Under the pieces are notes generated by a model, which was not told the DNA's origin, did no database searches, and saw only the letters and a list, made by a program, of their open reading frames with translations. Position numbers and translations under genes: made by a program. This document shows, in pieces, positions 19,809 through 27,383 of a stretch of DNA of 64,000 nt. The DNA comes from Sinobacterium caligoides (GTDB lineage: Bacteria; Pseudomonadota; Gammaproteobacteria; Pseudomonadales; Sinobacteriaceae): the NCBI RefSeq assembly GCF_003752585.1, contig NZ_RKHR01000003.1:744001-808000 (forward strand), given 5' to 3'. Every line of letters begins with the position of its first letter. The first letter of the stretch is position 1.

Positions 19809-20192
19809 CTATTCGCCACGCTTCGCTTTTACATCGGCAATAGCTGCTTTAATTGCGTCTTCAGCAAGCACAGAGCAGTGAATCTTAACTGGCGGCAGGG
19901 CTAGCTCTTCTGCGAGCTCTGTATTTTTAATCGCCCCCGCCTCGTCCAATGTCTTGCCCTTAACCCACTCTGTCAACAGCGAGCTTGAAGCAATAGCACT
20001 GCCACAACCATAGGTCTTGAAGCGGGCGTCTTCGATAACACCATCATCACTGACCTGAATTTGTAAGCGCATTACATCGCCACAAGCAGGTGCACCCACC
20101 ATACCCGTTCCGACATTTTCCGCGCTGTCATCTAATTTTCCAACGTTGCGCGGGTTTTCGTAGTGATCTAACACTTGTTCACTATATGCCAT
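19809..20192 (-). CDS. iscU: Fe-S cluster scaffold protein IscU
   Basis: 127 residues (E. coli 128). The three assembly cysteines are in GAPACGD near 37, YGCGSAIASSS near 63 and KIHCSVLAEDA near 106. The LPPVK loop just before the third cysteine is the HscA recognition site. New 2Fe-2S clusters form here from IscS persulfide. It follows iscS with a 114-base gap containing a GCGACG/CGTCGC hairpin. Confidence 0.98.
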   Translation of the reverse strand: MAYSEQVLDHYENPRNVGKLDDSAENVGTGMVGAPACGDVMRLQIQVSDDGVIEDARFKTYGCGSAIASSSLLTEWVKGKTLDEAGAIKNTELAEELALPPVKIHCSVLAEDAIKAAIADVKAKRGE

Positions 20193-20306
20193 GATGTCTC
20201 TCCTCGTTCACATAGCGACGCTTCTTTTCGTCGCATTAACTTTTACGGACAATTGTTTGCGAGGTCGGCCCCGTATTCGGAGAGCCGCCACGCTAGCTAG
20301 CTCATC

Positions 20307-21521
20307 TTAATGTGCTGACCACTCGATACTTTCGAGGTCCACACCGTCCTTATACATATCCCACAAAGGTGATAACTCACGCAGCTTAGTGACGGCCCCC
20401 TTCAGGCACTCAACAGCAAAATCAACCTCTTCTTCGGTGGTAAAGCGGCCGATTGTAAAGCGCAGCGAGCTATGCGCCAACTCATCGTTCATACCAAGCG
20501 CACGCAGTACGTATGAGGGCTCTAGGCTAGCCGAAGTACAGGCTGAACCACTAGAGACGGCCAGATCCTTTAGCGACATAATTAACGATTCACCCTCGAC
20601 AAAATTGAAACTCATGTTAGCGTTACCCGCTAAACGCTGATTTTCATCGCCATTCAGATAAACCTCTTCCATAGCCTTAACACCACTCCAGAGTCGATTA
20701 CGCAACTCTAGTAAGCGAATATTTTCGTGCTCCATCTCTTCCTTGGCAATACGAGCTGCCACACCCATGCCGACAATCTGATGCGTCGGTAACGTGCCTG
20801 AGCGCATGCCGCGCTCATGACCACCACCATGCATCTGCGCCTCCAGACGGACACGAGGCTTACGGCGCACATATAATGCTCCGATGCCTTTAGGGCCATA
20901 CATCTTATGGGCTGACATCGATAACAGATCAACCTTCATCGCTTCCATGTCAAGCTCAACTTTGCCCGCAGTCTGCGCGGCATCAACATGAAACATGATT
21001 TTACGTGCACGTGTTAACTCACCAATCGCAGCGATATCATTGATGGTCCCTATCTCGTTGTTAGCATGCATAATAGAAACGATAATCGTATCATCACGCA
21101 GTGCCGCCTCTACCGACTCAGGTGTAATAATCCCCTGCTTGTTCGGCTCGAGATACGTAACCTCATAACCCTCACGCTCGAGCTGACGACAAGTATCCAA
21201 CACCGCTTTGTGTTCGATTTTTGAGGTAATAATATGCTTACCATTTTTTGCGTAGAACTTAGCAACACCTTTAATGGCTAAGTTGTCTGACTCTGTCGCA
21301 CCACTGGTCCACACGATCTCACGCGGATCAGCACCGATGAGGTCGGCAACATCGCGACGAGCATTTTCTACCGCCTCCTCTGCACGCCAGCCGTAGACAT
21401 GCGAGCGCGAAGCCGGATTACCAAAATTGCCATCCAGCGTCAGGCACTGCATCATCGCATCCGCAACACGCGGATCGACAGGGGTCGTCGCTGAATAATC
21501 AAAATATACCGGCAATTGCAT
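20307..21521 (-). CDS. iscS: Cysteine desulfurase IscS
   Basis: 404 residues, as in E. coli. It is a PLP enzyme of the class V aminotransferase fold: the Schiff-base lysine is in [14 protein letters not shown] near 206, and the persulfide cysteine lies in the mobile loop [14 protein letters not shown] near 328. It takes sulfur from cysteine for Fe-S clusters, tRNA thiolation and cofactors. It is the second gene of the operon, 65 bases after iscR. Confidence 0.98.
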   Translation of the reverse strand: MQLPVYFDYSATTPVDPRVADAMMQCLTLDGNFGNPASRSHVYGWRAEEAVENARRDVADLIGADPREIVWTSGATESDNLAIKGVAKFYAKNGKHIITSKIEHKAVLDTCRQLEREGYEVTYLEPNKQGIITPESVEAALRDDTIIVSIMHANNEIGTINDIAAIGELTRARKIMFHVDAAQTAGKVELDMEAMKVDLLSMSAHKMYGPKGIGALYVRRKPRVRLEAQMHGGGHERGMRSGTLPTHQIVGMGVAARIAKEEMEHENIRLLELRNRLWSGVKAMEEVYLNGDENQRLAGNANMSFNFVEGESLIMSLKDLAVSSGSACTSASLEPSYVLRALGMNDELAHSSLRFTIGRFTTEEEVDFAVECLKGAVTKLRELSPLWDMYKDGVDLESIEWSAH

Positions 21522-21586
21522 CTCTTTATACTCCCAAAATTATCTCATCAAGCTCGCCGCTCCACGCGGAACAAGCGATACTCGTA

Positions 21587-22084
21587 CTACCCTAGGATCG
21601 ATAGCGGCATAGTCGCTACCTTATTCTCTTTTGCTGAACCTTTAGCTTCTTTATCGTCTTGTCTCGCCGAGATAGAACGCACCTCTTGACGCTTTACTAA
21701 GCTATCGAGCGTTATACCGCTTAAGAAGCTATGTATTTGTTGACTCAAATCTGTCCACAAATGGTGAGTCAAGCAAAAACCATCTTCACGGCAATTACCA
21801 TTACCACCACAGTTGGTAACATTCACTCGCTCATCTACTGCGTCGATGACCTCCACCACTGAGATAGCATCGAGAGCTCTACTCAATCGATAACCGCCTC
21901 CAGGGCCGCGAACACTTACCACTAGTTTTTGCCGCCTCAACTTGGCGAATAATTGCTCAAGATATGACAGCGATATCTCTTGCCTACCGGATATATCGGC
22001 TAGGCTTACTGGCCCCTGATCCGCGTGCAGCGCGAGATCAAGCATTGCCGTCACAGCGTAACGGCCTTTTGTCGTCAGACGCAT
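21587..22084 (-). CDS. iscR: Fe-S cluster-sensing transcriptional regulator IscR
   Basis: 165 residues, Rrf2 family. The N-terminal winged helix ([20 protein letters not shown] and the [19 protein letters not shown] recognition region) is followed by cluster ligands Cys92, Cys98 and Cys104 with His107, matching E. coli numbering exactly. Holo-IscR represses the isc operon. ATG at 22084 is chosen because GAGGAG lies 6 bases upstream; a longer reading adds nine residues not seen in the family. It heads the operon directly behind the two IscR-like boxes. Confidence 0.97.
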   Translation of the reverse strand: MRLTTKGRYAVTAMLDLALHADQGPVSLADISGRQEISLSYLEQLFAKLRRQKLVVSVRGPGGGYRLSRALDAISVVEVIDAVDERVNVTNCGGNGNCREDGFCLTHHLWTDLSQQIHSFLSGITLDSLVKRQEVRSISARQDDKEAKGSAKENKVATMPLSILG

Positions 22085-22135
22085 CGACTTCTCCTCGTAT
22101 ATGTCGGCCAAAAACTACGGGGCCATGTCATACGC

Positions 22136-22164
22136 AGTATCCAATAACCAAGCAAAACAGTCAA
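22136..22164 (-). promoter_or_regulatory. Sigma-70 promoter of the isc operon
   Basis: On the minus strand the -35 element TTGACT (22159-22164) is separated by exactly 17 bases from the -10 element GATACT (22136-22141). It lies about 50 bases before the iscR ATG and overlaps an IscR-like box. Confidence 0.75.
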
Positions 22165-22168
22165 CTAT
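22144..22168 (-). promoter_or_regulatory. IscR type 1 operator, promoter-proximal
   Basis: A 25-base site beginning ATAGTTGACT and ending GGTTAT on the minus strand. It matches most positions of the E. coli type 1 consensus ATAsyyGACT...GTCrrsTAT, especially the left half. It covers the -35 element and most of the spacer, so binding would block the promoter. Confidence 0.7.
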
Positions 22169-22193
22169 ATAACCTAGTATTTTACTTGGGTAT
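22169..22193 (-). promoter_or_regulatory. IscR type 1 operator, upstream copy
   Basis: A second 25-base site, ATACCCAAGT...TAGGTTAT on the minus strand, directly abutting the first with no gap. It is a weaker match, with changes in the GACT core, but keeps the ATA/TAT ends and pyrimidine/purine flanks. Confidence 0.6.
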
Positions 22194-22256
22194 AACGAAA
22201 TTCCGACGGCGCATTATAAGCGATTAGCAAGACAGTTGATACGCCCAAGTAAAGCC

Positions 22257-23024
22257 TTACTCAGCAATACTTCCGCCATCTCGAGAAACCAGCGCCTTCT
22301 GCGTGCTCCGCAGTATGCCCCGAAGAATATTCACCTCCATTGCGTCCAACTGCTGACGAGTAAACAGCCTCCGCAAGCGAGTCATTACCTGATTAGTGCT
22401 ACCTGATTCGAGAAAATCAACGTCGATCAGCACCTGCTCGAGATGCACCATCATACGCTCAACATCGGCGGCATTTGCCAGCGGATGGTCCCAGCGATCA
22501 AGCGTTTTTCCACTTAACGGATGCTCCCCCAGTAACGCCATGCGCATCTCGTAACATAAAACCTGTACAGCCGCCCCAAGATTGAGCGAGCTATAGGCCT
22601 CATTGGTCGGTATGTGCACATGAAAATGACACTTTTGTAACTCTTCATTCGTCAAGCCACGGTCTTCACGACCAAACATGATCGCAACTTTATTACCGGC
22701 CTGCAGCGACTGCTGAGCACGCTCCGCACTCTCGCGAGGATCGAACAGCGGCCAGGGTATTTTTCGCTCACGCGCACTAGTTCCCAGAACAAGCCCACAA
22801 CCCTCAATAGCCTCTTCGACGCTGTTAACAATCACTGCATTTTCCAGCACATCTTTTGCCCCTGCCGCCCGCCAGTCTGCCTCATCAGCGGGGTATCGCT
22901 TAGGTGCTACAAGAACCAGCTCACTAACCCCCATATTTTTCATCGCGCGCGCTGTCGCACCGATATTTCCGGGGTGAGTGGTATTAATAAGAATGACCCT
23001 AACGTGATCCAACAACTGCAACAT
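22257..23024 (-). CDS. trmJ: tRNA (cytidine/uridine-32 2'-O)-methyltransferase TrmJ
   Basis: 255 residues, SPOUT (TrmH-like) fold. The N-terminal motif NTTHPGNIGATARAMKNMG (about 14-32), GREDRGLTNEE near 118-128 and SSLNLGAAVQVLCYEMR near 145-161 form the knotted SAM-binding region. The short C-terminal extension is needed for tRNA binding. It methylates the ribose at position 32 of several tRNAs. It is divergent from suhB and directly upstream of the isc operon; in many pseudomonads a cysE gene lies between the two, and it is absent here. Confidence 0.95.
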   Translation of the reverse strand: MLQLLDHVRVILINTTHPGNIGATARAMKNMGVSELVLVAPKRYPADEADWRAAGAKDVLENAVIVNSVEEAIEGCGLVLGTSARERKIPWPLFDPRESAERAQQSLQAGNKVAIMFGREDRGLTNEELQKCHFHVHIPTNEAYSSLNLGAAVQVLCYEMRMALLGEHPLSGKTLDRWDHPLANAADVERMMVHLEQVLIDVDFLESGSTNQVMTRLRRLFTRQQLDAMEVNILRGILRSTQKALVSRDGGSIAE

Positions 23025-23186
23025 GACTAACCCAACCTAACTCAACAGTAACTTTTGGCGCTAGTATCCTCCAAAATCACGCTAATAGCACATTGTATAC
23101 CGCTCGCAGAGCGGTTATTCACGCCAAAAAGATCAAGAAGATCATTTTTTTGCACTAAGCTAGTAATATCCTGCTACGTTTCAATG

Positions 23187-23192
23187 TATAAT
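23187..23192 (+). promoter_or_regulatory. Candidate -10 element of suhB
   Basis: TATAAT, 49 bases before the suhB start codon, in the divergent trmJ-suhB gap. No good -35 element stands at the right distance, so the call rests on the -10 match and position only. Confidence 0.4.
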
Positions 23193-23240
23193 CTCGCCCC
23201 TTATTTCCGTCCCCCCGCTCTTTAGAGGCATACCTAATCC

Positions 23241-24041
23241 ATGCAACCAATGACCAAAATCGCATTACGTGCCGCACGTAAAGCCGGTGAGATTATTGAA
23301 CGCGCCAGAGAAAATCTGGAGTTCATCGACGTAGAGTCAAAAAGTGAGAACGACTTTGTCACCGAAGTGGACAAGTCTGCCGAGAGAGAGATTCTCTATC
23401 ACTTGCAGAAAGCCTACCCTGACCACTGCTTTTATGGCGAAGAGTCCGGCATGATAGAGGGCGCAAACAAAGATTACGTCTGGGTAATCGACCCCATCGA
23501 CGGCACCACTAACTTTGTTCGCGACATTCCACACTACGCTATCTCGATTGCCTGCAAAGTCAACGGCAAGGTCGAGCACGCCGTAGTCTACGATCCCATT
23601 CGCCGAGAGGAGTTCACCGCTAGTCGTGGTAATGGTGCTCAACTAAATGGCAGAAGGATTCGCGTCAGCAAAGCAACCAGTCTCGACGGCTGCATCCTTG
23701 GCACAGGCATTCCCTTTGCCGGCCACACAGCCGAACATCTTGAAACCTACATCGAGAGCCTAAAAACTCTTTCCAGCCAATCCGCCGGGATTCGCCGAGC
23801 TGGCGCCGCCTCGCTTGATCTTGCCTATGTCGCCGCTGGCCGCCTTGACGGCTTCTGGGAGATAGGTCTACAGGAATGGGATATCGCCGCGGGCTCCCTA
23901 CTCGTCATTGAAGCTGGCGGTTTCATCAGCGACTTCCAAGGCGGCCATAAGTACTTAGAAACAGGCAACATTGTCTGTGGCCCACAAAAGGTCTTTAAGG
24001 CGATGTTACAAAACATCAGCCCATATCTCGGCCAACTATAA
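23241..24041 (+). CDS. suhB: Inositol-1-monophosphatase SuhB
   Basis: 266 residues (E. coli 267). Metal-binding signatures of the inositol monophosphatase family are clear: GEESG near 66-70, WVIDPIDGTTNF near 82-93, and WDIAAGSLLVIEAGG near 213-227. The enzyme hydrolyses inositol 1-phosphate and similar sugar phosphates. In E. coli, SuhB also joins the rRNA antitermination complex, a second role that may apply here. It is divergent from trmJ and convergent with secF. Confidence 0.95.
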   Translation: MQPMTKIALRAARKAGEIIERARENLEFIDVESKSENDFVTEVDKSAEREILYHLQKAYPDHCFYGEESGMIEGANKDYVWVIDPIDGTTNFVRDIPHYAISIACKVNGKVEHAVVYDPIRREEFTASRGNGAQLNGRRIRVSKATSLDGCILGTGIPFAGHTAEHLETYIESLKTLSSQSAGIRRAGAASLDLAYVAAGRLDGFWEIGLQEWDIAAGSLLVIEAGGFISDFQGGHKYLETGNIVCGPQKVFKAMLQNISPYLGQL

Positions 24042-24144
24042 AGCCCTCTCTCGAGCTGCAGCAATGCAGCTCACAACTCTCCCTTGCACGCTCGCTCCGC
24101 CCTTTTCTATACCCCTGCGCAACAAACACACATCTAGCCTATAT

Positions 24145-24167
24145 CCACACCCACACCCACACCCACA
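24145..24167. repeat. Short CCACAC hexamer tandem repeat
   Basis: Nearly four copies of CCACAC in a row in the suhB-secF convergent gap. It is non-coding in any plausible frame and looks like a simple repeat; copy number may vary between strains. Confidence 0.7.
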
Positions 24168-24202
24168 AAACCATCCTATCGATTCAACGCCCAAAAACGC
24201 AA

Positions 24203-24232
24203 AAGGCCCGTATCGATAACGATACGAGCCTA
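24203..24232 (-). terminator. Terminator downstream of secF
   Basis: The stem AGGCTCGTATCG/CGATACGGGCCT on the minus strand has one unpaired position and a short ATAA-type loop, followed by TTTGCGTTTTTGG. It lies 37 bases beyond the secF stop and faces the end of suhB, so it may act on both genes. Confidence 0.7.
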
Positions 24233-24269
24233 GACTAGCGACTAGATGACCTACTAGCAGTAAGGAGGA

Positions 24270-25196
24270 CTAAGGACGCTCGTCCAGCTCCCTCTCATCT
24301 TTAATTACTGGTGGCATCAAATCCTCACGCGTGATCTTCATCCGCACGAGAATATTCGCCGCAATATAGATTGAAGAATATGTACCAACGGTGATTCCCA
24401 CCAACAACGATGTAGCAAAGCCGTGGATCATATCTCCGCCCCAATAAAAGAGCGCAATCAGAACCAGTAAGGTCGTACCCGAGGTAACAATGGTCCGCCC
24501 CAGAACCTCACTCAGTGAAACGTTGATAACATAACAGGCATCGCCTTTGCGTATCTTGAGAAAGTTCTCCCGAATACGATCATAGACGACAATCGTGTCA
24601 TTCAAAGAATAACCAATCAGCGCCAGCAATGCCGCCAATACCGTCAAATCAAAGTTCAAATAAAACACCGAGAATACGCCTAGTGCAATAATGACATCGT
24701 GTGCCAACGCCAGTACCGCACCGACGGCAAACTTAAACTGGAAACGTATCGCCACGTAAACCATGACAACTAATAGCGCCAACAGTAAAGCGAGACCACC
24801 CTGTTCACGCAGCTCCTCACCTACTTGCGGGCCAACAAACTCAACCCTGCGCAACTCAACACCAGTACCCGAATCCTGCGCCAACACCTCGATCATATGA
24901 GCGCCAGCCTTATCATCAAAGCCCTGCGCCAAACGAACCAACACATCACGATCAGAACCAAAGTTAACCACCGTCGCCCCGTGGTAACCCTTTGTCTCTA
25001 GGGTCTGGCGAATATCTCCGAGCGGCACCGCCTTCTCGTAATAAACCTCAATCTGCGTCCCGCCGGTAAAATCGAGACCAAAATTTAATCCCTTGGTTGC
25101 GAGCGAGAAAATTGAGCCAAGCACCAGGATTGTCGATAAAATCGTCGCTACCATACGGTAGGACATAAACGGAATAATTTTAATTTGTTTGGACAT
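24270..25196 (-). CDS. secF: Protein translocase subunit SecF
   Basis: 308 residues, RND-type membrane protein with six transmembrane helices. The N-terminal helix (about 15-35) is followed by the conserved FGLDFTGGTQIEV near 38-50. A periplasmic P4-like domain and five more helices follow, including the DTIVVYDRIREN motif near 196-207. With SecD it uses the proton or sodium gradient to pull preproteins across the membrane. An 87-base gap with a strong hairpin separates it from secD. Confidence 0.96.
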   Translation of the reverse strand: MSKQIKIIPFMSYRMVATILSTILVLGSIFSLATKGLNFGLDFTGGTQIEVYYEKAVPLGDIRQTLETKGYHGATVVNFGSDRDVLVRLAQGFDDKAGAHMIEVLAQDSGTGVELRRVEFVGPQVGEELREQGGLALLLALLVVMVYVAIRFQFKFAVGAVLALAHDVIIALGVFSVFYLNFDLTVLAALLALIGYSLNDTIVVYDRIRENFLKIRKGDACYVINVSLSEVLGRTIVTSGTTLLVLIALFYWGGDMIHGFATSLLVGITVGTYSSIYIAANILVRMKITREDLMPPVIKDERELDERP

Positions 25197-25283
25197 ATCT
25201 ATACTGATCTGACCTATCGTCTATTGAAACTATGCTGCCGCTTAGCGGCAGCTCGAACCACAACTCAAATTGAGTACGCGGTA

Positions 25284-27140
25284 TTAAATCCACAGCTTTT
25301 TCAGCTCGCGCCTACCGTGCGTTATGCAAATCAACGCACGAGTACCCATAATCGCCGTAAACATCGACGTCATAATACCCAGCGCTAACGTTACCGCGAA
25401 GCCCTTTATCGGCCCCGTACCAACCGCATACAAAATCACCGCAACCAGCAAAGTGGTAATGTTTGCATCCATAATGGTCGTCACCGCGCGATCAAAACCG
25501 GCGTTAATCGCCAATGCAGGCTTTGCCCCGTTATTCAGCTCCTCTTTTATTCGAGAGAAGATCAGCACGTTAGCATCGACAGCCATACCCACCGTCAAGA
25601 CGATACCGGCAATGCCCGGCAGGGTAAGCGTCGCACCAAGGATTGACATCAAGGCGATCAACAACACCACATTCGATGCCAGGGCAATATTAGCCAACAA
25701 ACCAAACACTTTGTAATAAAGCAGCATAAAGATAACAACGAGACCTAGACCAATCTGTACAGATAGCAGCCCCATCTCAATGTTTTCAGCACCCAATGAC
25801 GGGCCAATAGTCCGCTCTTCAACAAAGTCCAGCGGCGCCGCTAACGCACCCGCACGCAACAGCAAGGCAAGATCTGATGCTTCCTGAGAGCTATCCAGCC
25901 CCGTGATACGGAACTGCACACCGAGCGCCGACTGCACTGTTGCCAAGCTAATAATCTTTTTGTTGTCGTAGGCTTGCTTAATAGGGTGCTCAACACCCTT
26001 ATCGTCTTTTTCATAGCCGATAGTGCGCGACTTACGCTCGACGAACAAGACACCTAAGCGCTCACCGATCGCCTTACGTGTCGCATGATTCATTAACGTA
26101 CCGCCGTTGCCATCAAGCGTAATACTCACCTGCGGACGGCCATTCTCATCGAAGGCTGAACGCGCATCTTGAACGTTTTCACCGCTGATCACCATCTGCC
26201 TGTTTAACCACGCCTCACGCTGACCACGCTCCGGATTACGGAATTCGAACTTCTCTTTGGTCCCCATCAAGGCGTTAGGCTTAGCCTCTAGACGGAACTC
26301 AAGGGTTGCCGTCTTACCCAAAATATTCTTTGCTTGAGCCGTATCCTGTACGCCTGGCAGCTCGACAACGATACGATTGCGCCCCTGCTTCGCCACTAGC
26401 GGCTCTGACACACCCAACTCATTAACACGGTTACGCAAGGTCGTCAGATTCTGGCTTACCGCATGATCCTCAATCTGAGCAATTTCGGTGGCACTGATAT
26501 TCACCAGCAACCAGAAGTGCTCACCACGCTCTTCGAGTCGACGCTCGAGATTGGGAAATGCCTTGCGGATTGCAGAAGAGGCCGTCGAACGCTTTTCCTC
26601 ATCGCTGAAGCGTAAGCGGATTTCGTTGCCGTGTAGATTAGCAAGACCACGAATTTTCTCAGCACGCATTAAGCGCTTAATTTCGACAAGATTGGTCTCC
26701 TGACGCTTCTTGACCGCGGTCTGAGTATCAACCTCAAGCAAGAAGTGCACGCCACCACTCAAATCCAAACCCAGCTTCATCGGCTCGGCGCCAAGATCTC
26801 TCAGCCACTTCGGCGTCGTTTCCGCGAGGTTAATCGCCACGATATAGTCATCACCCAGCGCACGCTGAGCGATTGCCTTAGCACGCAGCTGCATTTCCCC
26901 ACTGTGTACACGAATCAGTGCCGAGCGACCGTTAAGCACACTGCCGAAGTAATCGACACCACCCTCATCCAGCGCTTTGGTCACTCGCGTTAACTGCGCC
27001 TGCGTCATATCGCCACTGCTCTCGTGCGAGATCTGGATGGCGGGGTCAGGACGGTAGAGGTTGGGCGCACTATAGATGAAGCCCATCACCATGACGACAA
27101 GGAGAAAGAGGTATTTCCAAAGAGGGTACTTTTTTAACAT
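25284..27140 (-). CDS. secD: Protein translocase subunit SecD
   Basis: 618 residues (E. coli 615). It starts MLKKYPLWKYLFLLV at ATG 27140; a GTG 21 bases upstream is less likely. The first transmembrane helix is followed by the large periplasmic P1 domain with LGLDLSGGVHFLLEVD near 105-120, and five C-terminal helices including GMAVDANVLIFSRIKEEL. SecD captures emerging preproteins on the periplasmic side. The usual yajC and tgt genes are not upstream; a gap of about 240 bases and then purL follow instead. Confidence 0.96.
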   Translation of the reverse strand: MLKKYPLWKYLFLLVVMVMGFIYSAPNLYRPDPAIQISHESSGDMTQAQLTRVTKALDEGGVDYFGSVLNGRSALIRVHSGEMQLRAKAIAQRALGDDYIVAINLAETTPKWLRDLGAEPMKLGLDLSGGVHFLLEVDTQTAVKKRQETNLVEIKRLMRAEKIRGLANLHGNEIRLRFSDEEKRSTASSAIRKAFPNLERRLEERGEHFWLLVNISATEIAQIEDHAVSQNLTTLRNRVNELGVSEPLVAKQGRNRIVVELPGVQDTAQAKNILGKTATLEFRLEAKPNALMGTKEKFEFRNPERGQREAWLNRQMVISGENVQDARSAFDENGRPQVSITLDGNGGTLMNHATRKAIGERLGVLFVERKSRTIGYEKDDKGVEHPIKQAYDNKKIISLATVQSALGVQFRITGLDSSQEASDLALLLRAGALAAPLDFVEERTIGPSLGAENIEMGLLSVQIGLGLVVIFMLLYYKVFGLLANIALASNVVLLIALMSILGATLTLPGIAGIVLTVGMAVDANVLIFSRIKEELNNGAKPALAINAGFDRAVTTIMDANITTLLVAVILYAVGTGPIKGFAVTLALGIMTSMFTAIMGTRALICITHGRRELKKLWI

Positions 27141-27335
27141 GTTAATTCCAATTGTAAGCACAATAGCCGAACGTTGAATGCTTGAAAAACCACGTCGGCA
27201 GCCCTTAAGCGGCGCCTATTATGTTATAAATTTTCCCCTGCAACAACGACCTGTAACAGAAGCTTCACACTCTAACGAGTACTCCTAGCGTTTTTTCGCC
27301 CCGTATCGCCCATTGCAGCCACCTTTTAGGCAAAA

Positions 27336-27359
27336 AAAACGAGGCTAATGCCCCGTTTT
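27336..27359 (-). terminator. Terminator downstream of purL
   Basis: Ten-base stem AAAACGAGGC/GCCCCGTTTT (one A-C mismatch) with a 4-base loop, followed on the minus strand by a run of T. It lies 24 bases after the purL stop. Confidence 0.85.
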
Positions 27360-27383
27360 CTTTACACTCAAGCGATCATAAGA

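Noticed and set aside
24145-24167. CCACAC tandem repeat as a CRISPR or attachment site
   Set aside because: Units are six bases with no spacers; it is a simple sequence repeat.
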